A DNA stretch of 64,000 nucleotides. Source: Saccharospirillum sp. MSK14-1 (GTDB lineage: Bacteria > Pseudomonadota > Gammaproteobacteria > Pseudomonadales > Natronospirillaceae). Under the pieces are notes generated by a model that saw only the letters and a program-made list of their open reading frames with translations, did no database searches and was not told where the DNA came from. Below, piece after piece: positions 46,242 to 55,302 of the stretch (position 1 is the first letter of the stretch; each line of letters opens with the position of its first letter). The translations under genes were made by a program, and so were the position numbers. The DNA lies in contig NZ_MIES01000026.1 of assembly GCF_003054965.1 (NCBI RefSeq), positions 744,001 through 808,000 on the forward strand. Direction: 5' to 3'.

Positions 46242-48107
46242 TTACCAGCCCAGGCTGGCGTCCCGGCCGGTCACGCCCAGGTGCGCCAGCAGGTTCATCC
46301 AGTGCGTGGCGCGCGCTTCAAAGTCGGCATATTCACCGCTTTGATTGCTGCCCCAGGCAACCTCGGCCAGACCCAATAATCGGGGGAACCACATAAATTC
46401 GGCTTCGGCAGGCGTGGTAACAACCTCGGTCCACAGACACGCCTGAACGCCCTGGATATAGCCAGCAGCGTCGTCAGACAGGCCCTGTGTTGGGTTGTAA
46501 TGCCAGGCCGCGGCCAGATTAACGGTACCCGCCCAGTAGTAGCCCGGGTCTTCCGGCCGGTCGGTTACTGCCAGATCCAGGTAGCAATGTTGCGCGGGGG
46601 TCATGACCACCGGATGGCCGGCTTCGGCCGCGGCCTGACCGGCTTCCACGCCTTGCCAGGAGAGAATCCAGGTGGCCGGACTGACCGCGTTGCCGGTGCG
46701 AATTTCTTCCCAGCCCATGGCGGTTTTGCCGTGCGCCTGAACCGCCTGTTCGAGCTCGGCCATAAAGACGCCGTGCAGGTCTTCCGGCGTGCGCTGCTGC
46801 GCCTGTGCCCAGCTTTTCGCCGCTGGCGAGCCCAGCCAGGCGCCTTCGGGAACTTCGTCGGAACCGAGGTGGAATAAGGGGCCTTCGAACAGCTCGCACC
46901 ATTCGTCGATCAGGGTGCGGATGACGCTTTGAGTGGCGCTTAACGCAGGGTTGATGACGTTGTCGTCGTGGTGTTGAACGCTGCGATAGACCGATTGGTC
47001 GTCGCTTTCAACCAGCTCCGGCAACGCTTTGAGCAGCGCCCGGCAATGGCCGGGTACATCCATTTCCGGCACCACGGTGATGCCCAATTCAGCAGCCCGC
47101 TGTACCGTCGTTCGGATTTCATCGGCACTGTAGCAGCCGCCATAGCGCTGCTCACCGGTGCCCATCTGTGGTGGCAAAGCCTCATCAGGTCCGCGCCAGG
47201 CGGCCGTTTCAGCGATTTGCGGATACGCCTTGCTGGGCACGCGCCAGCCGTCATCGTCGCTCAGGTGCCAATGGAAATGGTTCAGTTGGAACAGAGCGAA
47301 GAGGTCGAGCCATTGCTGGATTGGCTGCGCCGCAAAGAAGTGGCGCACCACATCCAGGTGGACGCCGCGATAGCCGAAACGAGGTGTACCCGAAAGGCTG
47401 CAAGCGGGCAGCGAACCGGCAAGCGTCCACTGCAACAGGTATTGCATCAGATAGGCCTGGCCTGCCTGAAAACCCGCGTCGTTGCGGTAATCCAGCTCGA
47501 TGCCGTGGTCGGAAATCTTGAGGTGGAAATCGGTGATCAGGTCCGTTTGATGCTTCTCAACCACGCTCAGGCCGTGCTCGGATTGGGTCAGAGCGGAGCT
47601 TTGACCGAGCCGATCCAGCAGTCGTTGTAGCCAAGCGCGGTTCCAGCGCTCACCTTGAAAATTCACTTCGTTTGGGCAGTTCAGTTGAGTGGTGCTGGTT
47701 TCAACCTGTTCTGGTTGGGGCAGCAAGACCAACTGGCCTTTCGGTACTGATTGCGGCGAAAACGCCAGGCGTTCAGCTTCTCCAGGCAGCATCACGGCAC
47801 GGCGCTGGTGACCGTTTTGCACATAGATGCCGCTGGGCCGGTCGGTCAGTTTGCGCAAGCTGCCGACACCGGCAAAGCTGATTCTTAGCGGCTGCTGGCC
47901 GTCCCAGGCGCTGTCCAGTTGCAGCCGGTGCCAGTCACCCTGGCGTTCAATCAATTGGCCGCCTTCGATGCGATCGGCATCCAAGGGGTGCAGCAGGCTG
48001 AAGCACAGCTCGGTGGCGGCGAACGCCTGTGTCTGAGCCGGCAAATGCAGGCTGACGTGATAGCCGTTGTCAGTGGGTCGAATGTCGGCAGTGGCATTGA
48101 GCGTCAT
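46242..48107 (-). CDS. Beta-N-acetylhexosaminidase, GH20
   Basis: A 621-residue glycosidase that releases terminal GlcNAc from chitooligosaccharides. GH20 features: PRFGYRGVHLDVVRHFF with its early arginine, FHWHLSDDDGWRVP, GITVVPEMDVPGHCRALL, and the catalytic D-E pair in LFHLGSDEVPEGAW. WGSNQSGEYADFEAR lies near the end. An N-terminal ~170-residue domain (GH20b type) precedes the barrel. No signal peptide is seen, so it probably works in the cytoplasm on imported oligosaccharides. The start at 48107 has GAGG nine bases upstream. It is divergent from nagK. Confidence 0.93.
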   Translation of the reverse strand: MTLNATADIRPTDNGYHVSLHLPAQTQAFAATELCFSLLHPLDADRIEGGQLIERQGDWHRLQLDSAWDGQQPLRISFAGVGSLRKLTDRPSGIYVQNGHQRRAVMLPGEAERLAFSPQSVPKGQLVLLPQPEQVETSTTQLNCPNEVNFQGERWNRAWLQRLLDRLGQSSALTQSEHGLSVVEKHQTDLITDFHLKISDHGIELDYRNDAGFQAGQAYLMQYLLQWTLAGSLPACSLSGTPRFGYRGVHLDVVRHFFAAQPIQQWLDLFALFQLNHFHWHLSDDDGWRVPSKAYPQIAETAAWRGPDEALPPQMGTGEQRYGGCYSADEIRTTVQRAAELGITVVPEMDVPGHCRALLKALPELVESDDQSVYRSVQHHDDNVINPALSATQSVIRTLIDEWCELFEGPLFHLGSDEVPEGAWLGSPAAKSWAQAQQRTPEDLHGVFMAELEQAVQAHGKTAMGWEEIRTGNAVSPATWILSWQGVEAGQAAAEAGHPVVMTPAQHCYLDLAVTDRPEDPGYYWAGTVNLAAAWHYNPTQGLSDDAAGYIQGVQACLWTEVVTTPAEAEFMWFPRLLGLAEVAWGSNQSGEYADFEARATHWMNLLAHLGVTGRDASLGW

Positions 48108-48150
48108 GATGGGTGTCCTCAGTCCGGGTGCTGGCATTGCAAAAGTTAAA

Positions 48151-48182
48151 GGTATTATATTGGTATTGTTGTGGGTAGTGAA
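48151..48182 (-). promoter_or_regulatory. Promoter of the hexosaminidase gene overlapped by candidate NagR site
   Basis: Minus strand: TTCACT (48177-48182), 17 bases, then a perfect TATAAT (48154-48159). Plus strand: GGTATT is directly repeated at 48151 and 48162, one helical turn apart. GGTATTATATTGG (48151-48163) recurs with one change at 46125-46137, and ATTGGTATTGTTGT (from 48159) resembles Bacillus NagR sites. A repressor bound here would block the -10 box. Confidence 0.55.
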
Positions 48183-48266
48183 AGGTTGTAATCTACCGAT
48201 CTTACAGCGACCTCTTTTTTAGGGTCGGCATAACAATGACACGCGAATACAGGAAGCTTCGATTCG

Positions 48267-49163
48267 ATGACCGCGGGAACTTCGTTGCCGACGTTGTATA
48301 TGGGCATTGATGGTGGTGGAACCGCTTGCCGGGTGCGTCTGACCGACGCCGATGGTCAGGTTCTGGCGCACGCCCGCAGCGGCAGTGCCAATGTGTTTCA
48401 AAGCGCCGACGTCAGTTGGCAGTCGATCGATGCAGCCACCGCCCAGGTGTTGACCCAGGCGGGCTTGCCGGCCCAGGCGCGTCAGCAATTGGTGGTGGCC
48501 GCCGGACTGGCGGGCTCTGAATTCGAATCGGCCGCCGCGCAGTTTTTGCAGCGTGACCATGGTTTTGCCCATTTCGATTTATACAACGACGGTCAGATTG
48601 CCTGCGTTGGCGCCCATGGTGGCGCCGATGGCACCTTGTTGATCGTCGGCACAGGCATTATTGGATTTAACTACAACGCCGGTGACTGGCGCCGTGTTTC
48701 GGGCTGGGGTTTTCCGCTCGACGATGCTGCCAGTGGCGCCTGGCTGGGGTTGCAGGCAGTTCGGCGCGCCCTGGCTCAGCGCGACGGACTGGCGCCATCC
48801 TCCGCCTTAACCGAGGCCGTTTGGGCGCGGTTTGAAGACTCCGGCAGTGGTCTTATTGGGTGGGCCCAAAAAGCCCGGTCGGTCGATTACGGTCAGTTGG
48901 CGCCCATGGTCGTGGCTTGCTTTGAACAGAACGACCCTCATGCCCATGCCATCGTGGCTGAACAAACCCGAGTGCTCGATGAGTTACTCGATGCCTTGCA
49001 GCAACCACCGCAACCGCTGGTGGTGCAGGGCGGTCTGGCGGCGTTTGTATCGGCGCATCTGGCGGCGCGGCATCGCGACCGTCTGCGTGAACCCAAAGGC
49101 GATGCACTCGACGGTGCGTTGCGCTTAGCCCGGTTATCGTCTCGAAAAGGGAGTGTTTCCTGA
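48267..49163 (+). CDS. nagK: N-acetylglucosamine kinase (BadF/BcrA family)
   Basis: A 298-residue ATPase-fold kinase: YMGIDGGGTACRVRLTDADG (phosphate 1 loop), VAAGLAGSEFESA, and LIVGTGIIGFNYNAGDWRRVSGWGFPLDDAASGAWLG (phosphate 2 region). It phosphorylates GlcNAc released in the cytoplasm, feeding NagA. A TGATG overlap couples it to the regulator gene. The family also holds glucosamine kinases, but the nag context favours GlcNAc. Confidence 0.9.
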   Translation: MTAGTSLPTLYMGIDGGGTACRVRLTDADGQVLAHARSGSANVFQSADVSWQSIDAATAQVLTQAGLPAQARQQLVVAAGLAGSEFESAAAQFLQRDHGFAHFDLYNDGQIACVGAHGGADGTLLIVGTGIIGFNYNAGDWRRVSGWGFPLDDAASGAWLGLQAVRRALAQRDGLAPSSALTEAVWARFEDSGSGLIGWAQKARSVDYGQLAPMVVACFEQNDPHAHAIVAEQTRVLDELLDALQQPPQPLVVQGGLAAFVSAHLAARHRDRLREPKGDALDGALRLARLSSRKGSVS

Positions 49164-49942
49164 TGTCATCATTACCGGTTCGTGGTGATCGTGAACTGAT
49201 CGCCTTCCTGACTCCGGATCCCAATCAAGCCGGGTCGCTCTATACCCAGCTGGCGCGTTCATTAAGTCAGGCCATCCACGAAGGCCTGCTCAAAGACGGC
49301 GATTATTTATTGCCGCAACGCGAACTGGCCGAAGCGCTGGGCGTCTCCCGCGTGACGGTGCGCAAGGCGATTGAAACCCTGGTCAGCGAAGGGTTGCTGC
49401 GCCAGCGTCAGGGCGCGGGCACCGTAGTGACCTCCGGCGGTAAGCAATCGATTCATAAGAATTTGTCAGTGCTCAACAGCTTTACCGAAGACATGGCGAT
49501 GCGCGGCATGCGGCCGTCATCGCGCTGGGTGAGTCGTCAGAGTCTGCAGTCGTCGCCGCGCGAGGCGATGGCATTGAACCTCTCGCCCGGTGCGCGCATC
49601 GGGCGCTTTACCCGGGTGCGTTTTGCCAGTGAAACACCCATGGCATATGAAATCGCCACGGTGCCGACCAGCATCATTGGCGATGCTGAGAAAGTCGGCG
49701 ATTCCCTCTATCAGGCGCTCGATACGGTACGTGCCCGGCCGGTGCGTGCGCTGCAAACCATGACCGCGCATAACGCCGATGCCGAAGTGGCGCGCTACCT
49801 GAAAATCGCCCCGGGTGACGCGGTGCTGTACATCGAGCGCCAGGGCTTCGACAGCAACAACCGACCGGTGGAATTTACCCGCTCCTGGTATCGCGGCGAC
49901 ATCTACGACTTTGTGACCGAGCTGTCGGTCAGTACTGATTAA
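49163..49942 (+). CDS. nagR: GntR-family (HutC subfamily) regulator of amino sugar use
   Basis: A 259-residue repressor-type protein. The N-terminal winged helix (~25-95) reads DYLLPQRELAEALGVSRVTVRKAIETLVSEGLLRQRQGAGTVV. A C-terminal UTRA effector domain follows (SPGARIGRFTRVRFASETPMAYE, YLKIAPGDAVLYIERQGFDSNNRPVEFTRSWYRGDIYDF). Relatives NagR/DasR sense GlcNAc-6-P or GlcN-6-P. It probably binds the shared sites at 46125-46179 and 48151-48175. Gene order kinase-regulator-deacetylase-deaminase supports the role. Confidence 0.9.
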   Translation: MSSLPVRGDRELIAFLTPDPNQAGSLYTQLARSLSQAIHEGLLKDGDYLLPQRELAEALGVSRVTVRKAIETLVSEGLLRQRQGAGTVVTSGGKQSIHKNLSVLNSFTEDMAMRGMRPSSRWVSRQSLQSSPREAMALNLSPGARIGRFTRVRFASETPMAYEIATVPTSIIGDAEKVGDSLYQALDTVRARPVRALQTMTAHNADAEVARYLKIAPGDAVLYIERQGFDSNNRPVEFTRSWYRGDIYDFVTELSVSTD

Positions 49943-49969
49943 CCGCCCTTGGCGGAAGGACACCTGCTT

Positions 49970-51109
49970 ATGCACACGGCTCTGATCGCACCCAGTCTCT
50001 TTGATGGCGTTACCCGCCATGGCCCGTCAGCGTTGCTGATCGAGGGCGAGACGGTGCACGGGCGCGTGCCGGTGTCTGAGGTGCCGTCGCATTATCAGCA
50101 AGAAACGTTGAACCGTGGCGTGCTGACGCCGGGTTTGCTCGATTTACAGGTCAACGGCGGTGGCGGTGTTTTACTGAATAACCAACCTGACGCCGAGGCG
50201 TTGGCAGCCATGGCCAGTGGTCACGCCAGCGCCGGTGTGGCGCGTATTTTGGCGACGCTGATCAGCGATCGCCTGGCGGTCACCGAAGCCGGTGTGATGG
50301 CCGCCGTCGAAGCGGCGAAGGATCTGCATTCAGGCATTTTAGGCGTGCACGTCGAAGGGCCGTTTTTCAGTCAGGAACGCAATGGCGTGCACCACCCCAA
50401 CTGGCTACGCCGACTCGACGACGCCGACTGGGTCTGGCTGAAACAGGCCGCCCATGTGCCGGCGATCATTACGGTGGCGCCAGAGCAGATCGACCCAATC
50501 GACATTCAGCGCATGGTCGCGCTGGGACTTCGTGTCAGCGCGGGCCACACCAACGCGCTGCACGATGAAGTGCGGCGCGCCCTCGATGCCGGTTTGTCCG
50601 GTTTCACCCACCTCTACAACGCCATGCGGCCGATGACCGGGCGTGAGCCGGGCGTGGTGGGCACAGCGCTGGCCGATCAAGACAGCTGGTGCGGCATCAT
50701 TGCCGACGGCATTCATGTGCATCCGACCTCGGTGCAATTGGCGCTGCACGCCAAACCGCGTGGCAAGCTGTATTTGGTGTCCGATGCCATGGCAACGCTG
50801 GGTGCGTCCGACAAAACTTTCGAGCTGTACGGTGAGCAGATTCACGAAGACAACGGTCGGCTGGTGAACGCCGCCGGGCGCCTGGCAGGCAGTGCCATTT
50901 CCCTGGTCGATGCGGTGCGCTATTGCGTGCAAACCCTCAACGTATCGCTCGATGAAGCGGTCGCCATGGCCAGTCGTTATCCGGCTGAATATCTGGGCAT
51001 TGATGATCGCTTTGGCAGCTTGCGCGAAGGCCGGGTGGCGGACATCAGCTGGTTCGATGACGACCTCACCGTTCAGGGACTTTGGCGCGCCGGCAAACGG
51101 CTGTACTGA
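49970..51109 (+). CDS. nagA: N-acetylglucosamine-6-phosphate deacetylase
   Basis: A 379-residue amidohydrolase giving GlcN-6-P and acetate. Metal and substrate residues appear in [69 protein letters not shown] and [13 protein letters not shown]. The start at 49970 was chosen since GGAAGGA lies nine bases upstream; a TTG at 49949 would place that site inside the gene. It is 27 bases behind nagR. Confidence 0.95.
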   Translation: MHTALIAPSLFDGVTRHGPSALLIEGETVHGRVPVSEVPSHYQQETLNRGVLTPGLLDLQVNGGGGVLLNNQPDAEALAAMASGHASAGVARILATLISDRLAVTEAGVMAAVEAAKDLHSGILGVHVEGPFFSQERNGVHHPNWLRRLDDADWVWLKQAAHVPAIITVAPEQIDPIDIQRMVALGLRVSAGHTNALHDEVRRALDAGLSGFTHLYNAMRPMTGREPGVVGTALADQDSWCGIIADGIHVHPTSVQLALHAKPRGKLYLVSDAMATLGASDKTFELYGEQIHEDNGRLVNAAGRLAGSAISLVDAVRYCVQTLNVSLDEAVAMASRYPAEYLGIDDRFGSLREGRVADISWFDDDLTVQGLWRAGKRLY

Positions 51110-51138
51110 TTCAATCGCGCACGGAATTCGACGCTCTT

Positions 51139-51921
51139 ATGCAGATAGTGATTCTCGATACACCCGAAGCGGTGGCCAACTACGGCGCCGATCAATTTGT
51201 CGCCCGCTTGCAGAAAAAACCGCAGGCGGTGCTGGGGCTGGCCACCGGTTCAACCCCCATCGCCCTGTACCGCGAACTGATTCGCCGCTATCAGGCAGGT
51301 GACGTCAGCTTCGCGCAGGCGCGTTCTTTTAACCTCGATGAATACCTCGGTTTGGATGGCGATCATCCGCAAAGTTATCGCCACTTTATGAACGCAGAGT
51401 TGTTCAGCCAGATCGACATTGACCTGGCCCATACTCAGGTGCCTGATGGCGCTGCTGACGATCCGCTCGCCGCGTGCGAGGCGTATGAAACCGCGATCAA
51501 AAACGCCGGCCTCATAGACCTGCAATTGCTGGGTATCGGCCGCAATGGGCATATTGGTTTTAATGAGCCCAGTTCCAGTTTGGCGTCACGCACGCGGGTA
51601 AAAACCCTGACACCGGATACCGTCGAAGCCAACAAGCGCTTCTTTAAGCCCGACGAATTCCAACCCAACCTCGCCATCACCATGGGCATCGGCACCATTA
51701 TGGAAGCGCGCCATATTTTGTTGCTGGCAACCGGTGAGTCCAAGGCCGAGGCGATCCGCGAAGCGGTCGAAGGCCCGGTGGCGGCACGCTGCCCGGCGTC
51801 GATTCTGCAAATGCATCCGCGCGCAACGCTGGTGCTCGATCGCGCTGCGGCCCGAGGCCTCAAAGACGTCGATTTCTACGAATACATCGAGCGTGAGAAC
51901 CAGCGTTTGCTGGGCGGCTGA
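51139..51921 (+). CDS. nagB: Glucosamine-6-phosphate deaminase
   Basis: A 260-residue enzyme converting GlcN-6-P to fructose-6-P and ammonia; E. coli NagB has 266. Landmarks: [43 protein letters not shown] and [26 protein letters not shown]. The C-terminal allosteric tail of E. coli NagB is not obvious. The start at 51139 fits the family ([12 protein letters not shown]). It ends the nagK-R-A-B operon. Confidence 0.95.
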   Translation: MQIVILDTPEAVANYGADQFVARLQKKPQAVLGLATGSTPIALYRELIRRYQAGDVSFAQARSFNLDEYLGLDGDHPQSYRHFMNAELFSQIDIDLAHTQVPDGAADDPLAACEAYETAIKNAGLIDLQLLGIGRNGHIGFNEPSSSLASRTRVKTLTPDTVEANKRFFKPDEFQPNLAITMGIGTIMEARHILLLATGESKAEAIREAVEGPVAARCPASILQMHPRATLVLDRAAARGLKDVDFYEYIERENQRLLGG

Positions 51922-51973
51922 GCAGCGCCTCGCTGTGTTAAAGTGAGGCCTCACTTCGTACCTTGGTTGATCC

Positions 51974-52897
51974 ATGTCTGTTCTCGTTCTGATGAGCGGC
52001 GCCGAAAGCCGTCTCGATGCCATCGCCCAGGATTTCGCCGATCGGGGGTTTAATGAACCGGTCTGGACAGCGGCCGATGCGCTTGATCCGGCGGCGGTGG
52101 AGATGATCGTCGCCTGGAAACCCGAGACGCTGGATTGGTCGATCTTTAATAAGCCGTTGGTGCAAAGCTTCGGCGCCGGTGTCGACCATCTGCTCAGTGC
52201 GAGCTTGCCAACGGACTGGTCGGTGGCGCGTTTTATGAGCCAGAGCCTCAAAGACCGGATGGCGCGTTACGTCGGCGCGCAGCTCAATAACTGGCAACTC
52301 GATGTGCCACGTCTGTTGCGCGCCGAAGATGCGCGCCAGTGGGCCTGGCACAATGGCACCTATGGCGAACGCGTGCTGGTACTGGGCATGGGTGAGCTCG
52401 GCCAGACGGTGGCTCGGGCGTTATTGGCTCAGGGCTATGCCGTGGATGGCTGGAGTCGCTCCGGCCGCACCATTGACGGTGTGCAAGCGCTGACTGGGGA
52501 TGAGGGTTTAAGCGAGGGACTGGCGCGTTGTGATTATCTGGTTAATCTCTTGCCACTGACCGAAGCCACTCGCGGCTTTTTAAACGCCGAGCTGTTCAAG
52601 CGCTGCCAGCGTCAGCCGGTGGTGATGAACGTCGGTCGTGGTGGCAGTCTGGTCGATGCCGACCTGTTGGCCGCCATCGATAGCGGTCGACTCAGCGGCG
52701 CCATTCTCGATGTCTTCAACACCGAACCGCTGCCGGCCGATCACGATTTCTGGTCGCATCCGCTGGTGCGAGTCACGCCGCACATCGCCTCGACCAGCGA
52801 ACCGTCCGAAGTGATCGATCTCGCGATCGAAAACCTGAGACGGCACCGGGCAGGTAAAGCGCTGTTGTTTCCGGTGGATTTGTCCAGAGAGTACTGA
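51974..52897 (+). CDS. ghrA: D-2-hydroxyacid dehydrogenase (glyoxylate/hydroxypyruvate reductase A-like)
   Basis: A 307-residue NAD(P)-dependent enzyme. The substrate domain has SFGAGVDHLL; the nucleotide domain has VLGMGELGQTVARALLAQGYAVDGWSR. Catalytic elements are VMNVGRGGSLVDADLL (arginine), DVFNTEPLP (glutamate) and VTPHIAS (histidine). The layout fits the GhrA group, which reduces glyoxylate and hydroxypyruvate. It starts 52 bases after nagB and may be a separate unit; the metabolic link is unknown. Confidence 0.88.
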   Translation: MSVLVLMSGAESRLDAIAQDFADRGFNEPVWTAADALDPAAVEMIVAWKPETLDWSIFNKPLVQSFGAGVDHLLSASLPTDWSVARFMSQSLKDRMARYVGAQLNNWQLDVPRLLRAEDARQWAWHNGTYGERVLVLGMGELGQTVARALLAQGYAVDGWSRSGRTIDGVQALTGDEGLSEGLARCDYLVNLLPLTEATRGFLNAELFKRCQRQPVVMNVGRGGSLVDADLLAAIDSGRLSGAILDVFNTEPLPADHDFWSHPLVRVTPHIASTSEPSEVIDLAIENLRRHRAGKALLFPVDLSREY

Positions 52898-52929
52898 CAC
52901 CTAAGGAGTGGGGCGTGTTAGTGCCGCCA

Positions 52930-53035
52930 GGGCCCGAACTGGGCTTCAAACGGGCACGCTGCAAGTACATCCCTGTACGCTCGACGGTCGCCCTCCATGG
53001 CGACCGACGGCCAGTTTGAAGCCCAGTTCGGGCCC
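52930..53035 (+). repeat. Palindromic three-way-junction repeat, copy 3
   Basis: Outer arms 52930-52951 and 53014-53035 are perfectly complementary over 22 bp. Inside are hairpin 1 (GTACA-TCCC-TGTAC, 52965-52978) and hairpin 2 (CGGTCGCC-CTCCAT-GGCGACCG, 52985-53006). Linkers CGCTGCAA and CGCTCGA match the other copies. It lies between ghrA and the first acyl-CoA dehydrogenase gene. Confidence 0.85.
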
Positions 53036-53213
53036 TTGCTCCGTTCGTGCTGAGCGCGAATGTCTTCGTCGAGTTGCTTTCCTTGTTAATCACAGGGCCT
53101 CTCCCTAACGCCGGCACCACCCATTCACGCCGCTGTTCAAACCTCGAATCTTTCCCCCCAGGCACCAATCGCAATCTGGTCTAGGCTACCTGTGAATGCG
53201 GGTGCGTCATCGC

Positions 53214-53242
53214 TTGACAGGTTACTAAGCCGAACGTATGTT
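53214..53242 (+). promoter_or_regulatory. Sigma-70 promoter of the acyl-CoA dehydrogenase genes
   Basis: A perfect TTGACA (53214-53219) is followed after exactly 17 bases by TATGTT (53237-53242). It reads toward the dehydrogenase gene at 53333 and is overlapped at its -10 end by the palindrome listed next. The rest of the 435-base gap after ghrA holds only repeat copy 3. Confidence 0.75.
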
Positions 53243-53259
53243 TCAAACGCTCGTTTGAA
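53242..53259. promoter_or_regulatory. PsrA-like operator on the promoter
   Basis: TTCAAACG-CT-CGTTTGAA is an 8-2-8 palindrome overlapping the -10 box and start point. It contains CAAAC-N4-GTTTG, the form of sites bound by the fatty-acid-responsive TetR regulator PsrA of pseudomonads. Repression relieved by long-chain acyl groups is the expected mode (inferred). Confidence 0.65.
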
Positions 53260-53332
53260 CCCCTTTCCGACCGCCTGCTGCCGCAGTCGGTCTTGGCCGA
53301 TACCGGCCCTGTTATCGATTAGAGGTGACATC

Positions 53333-55114
53333 ATGCCCGAATACAAAGCGCCCTTGCGTGATATGCAATTCGTCCTGCACGAAGTGCTCGACAGTGAAGC
53401 TCATTACCAGTCCATCGGTGCTGAAGACGCCAGTCGCGATATGGTCGACGCCATCATGGGCGAAGCCGCCAAGTTCTGTGAAGAAGTGCTGGCGCCGCTG
53501 AATCAGGTCGGTGACAAAGAAGGCTGCACCTGGAACGACGGTGTGGTCACCACGCCGACCGGCTTTAAAGAAGCCTATCAGCAGTGGACTGAAAACGGCT
53601 GGCCGTCGCTGTCCAACCCCGTCGAATTCGGTGGTCAGGGCATGCCGGACTCCATCGGCAATATGGTCTCTGAGATGGTGTCCACCGCGAACTGGGCCTG
53701 GGGCATGTACCCCGGTCTGTCGCACGGTGCGATGAACACCCTGGAATTGCACGGCACCGACGAACAGAAAGACACCTACCTGACCAAGCTGGTCTCCGGC
53801 GAATGGACCGGCACCATGTGTCTGACCGAACCGCATTGTGGCTCCGACCTGGGCACGCTGAAGTCCAAGGCCGAACCGCAAGCCGATGGCACCTACGCCA
53901 TCTCCGGCACCAAGATTTTCATCTCCGCCGGTGAGCACGACATGGTCGATAACATCGTCCACATCGTACTGGCGCGTCTGCCCGATGCACCGGAAGGCAC
54001 CAAAGGCATTTCCCTGTTCATCGTACCGAAGGTTCTGCCGGACGGTACCCGCAACGCCGTTGAGTGTGGCTCCATCGAGCACAAGATGGGCATTCACGGC
54101 AACGCCACCTGCGTGATGAACTTCGACGGCGCCAAAGGCTTTTTAATTGGCCCGCCGAACCAAGGTTTGAAGTGCATGTTCACCTTTATGAACTTCGCTC
54201 GCCTGGGCACTGCGATGCAAGGCGTCGCCTCGGCTGAACTGTCGTTCCAGGGCGCGCTGGCCTATGCCAAAGATCGTCTGGCCATGCGCAGCTTGAGCGG
54301 CCCGAAAGCGCCGGAAAAAGCGGCCGATCCCATCATCGTGCATCCGGACGTGCGCCGTATGCTGCTGACTCAAAAAGCCTTCGCCGAAGGCGGTCGTGCC
54401 ATGCTGATGCACGCCAGCCAGTTGGTGGATACCGTCAAGCGCACGGACGATGACGACAAGCGCAAAGAAGCCGACGACCTGCTCAGTTTCTTAACGCCCA
54501 TCGCCAAAGCCTTCCTGACCGAAGTCGGCACTGAAGCGGCCAACCACGGTGTGCAGGTGTTCGGTGGTCACGGCTACATTCAGGAATGGGGCATGGAGCA
54601 AATTGTGCGCGATAACCGCATTGCTCAGCTCTATGAAGGTACCACTGGCATTCAGGCACTCGACCTGCTGGGCCGTAAAGTGCTGATGAGCCAGGGCGAG
54701 CTGCTGAAGAAATTCACTAAGATCGTGCACAAGTTCTGCAAAGCCAGCGACGCCAAAGGCGCTCTGAAACCCATCATCGGCCGTCTGGCTGAGGTGAATA
54801 AAGAGTGGGGCGACATGACTATGAAACTGGGCATGAAGGCGATGAAGAACCGCGAAGAAGTTGGCGGTGCAGCGGTCGATTACCTGATGTACTCCGGTTA
54901 CATCACGCTGGGTTACTACTGGGCGCTGATGGCTGATAAAGCACAGGCGGCGATTAGCGCCGGTACCGACGACGTGGATTTCTACAACGCCAAGATCAAG
55001 ACCGCGACCTTCTACTTCGAGCGCATCTTGCCACGCATCGAAAGCCACAAGCAGGCGATGCTGGCTGGGGTCGACAGCATGATGGATCTGGACGAAGAGC
55101 ACTTCGCGTTCTGA
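53333..55114 (+). CDS. Acyl-CoA dehydrogenase, long DmdC/FadE-like type (copy 1)
   Basis: A 593-residue flavoenzyme. It begins with the short N-terminal helix domain of this class (YKAPLRDMQFVLHEVLD), then the acyl-CoA dehydrogenase core (WTGTMCLTEPHCGSDLGTL, ISGTKIFISAGEHDM, VFGGHGYIQEWGMEQIVRDNRIAQLYEGTTGIQALDLLGRKVL). An extra C-terminal domain of about 120 residues follows. Relatives include 3-methylmercaptopropionyl-CoA dehydrogenase DmdC and long-chain FadE enzymes. The start at 53333 has GAGGTG upstream. The PsrA-like promoter favours fatty acid oxidation. It is flanked by repeat copies 3 and 4. Confidence 0.92.
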   Translation: MPEYKAPLRDMQFVLHEVLDSEAHYQSIGAEDASRDMVDAIMGEAAKFCEEVLAPLNQVGDKEGCTWNDGVVTTPTGFKEAYQQWTENGWPSLSNPVEFGGQGMPDSIGNMVSEMVSTANWAWGMYPGLSHGAMNTLELHGTDEQKDTYLTKLVSGEWTGTMCLTEPHCGSDLGTLKSKAEPQADGTYAISGTKIFISAGEHDMVDNIVHIVLARLPDAPEGTKGISLFIVPKVLPDGTRNAVECGSIEHKMGIHGNATCVMNFDGAKGFLIGPPNQGLKCMFTFMNFARLGTAMQGVASAELSFQGALAYAKDRLAMRSLSGPKAPEKAADPIIVHPDVRRMLLTQKAFAEGGRAMLMHASQLVDTVKRTDDDDKRKEADDLLSFLTPIAKAFLTEVGTEAANHGVQVFGGHGYIQEWGMEQIVRDNRIAQLYEGTTGIQALDLLGRKVLMSQGELLKKFTKIVHKFCKASDAKGALKPIIGRLAEVNKEWGDMTMKLGMKAMKNREEVGGAAVDYLMYSGYITLGYYWALMADKAQAAISAGTDDVDFYNAKIKTATFYFERILPRIESHKQAMLAGVDSMMDLDEEHFAF

Positions 55115-55131
55115 TTGTTTGCTAGAGGGCC

Positions 55132-55248
55132 GGTCCGTGCCAGCGGGCCGCCTTATCCGGGGTCGCTGTGAATACGTCCCTGTACGCTAGGCGGCGGCCG
55201 TCCATGGCCGCCGACTTCCCCGGATAAGGCAACCCGTCGTCCCGGACC
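55132..55248 (+). repeat. Palindromic three-way-junction repeat, copy 4
   Basis: Arms GCCTTATCCGGGG (55150-55162) and CCCCGGATAAGGC (55218-55230) pair perfectly and extend outward through CGGG/CCCG and GGTCCG/CGGACC (55132-55137 with 55243-55248). Inside are hairpin 1 (TACG-TCCC-TGTA, 55173-55184, with a G-T pair) and hairpin 2 (CGGCGGCC-GTCCAT-GGCCGCCG, 55192-55213). Linkers CGCTGTGAA and CGCTAGG are conserved. It lies between the two dehydrogenase genes. Confidence 0.85.
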
Positions 55249-55302
55249 TCCTGTTGTGCTCTGCGCTGTTAACCAAAATCCAAATAACAAAGGTTCATCA
55301 CC

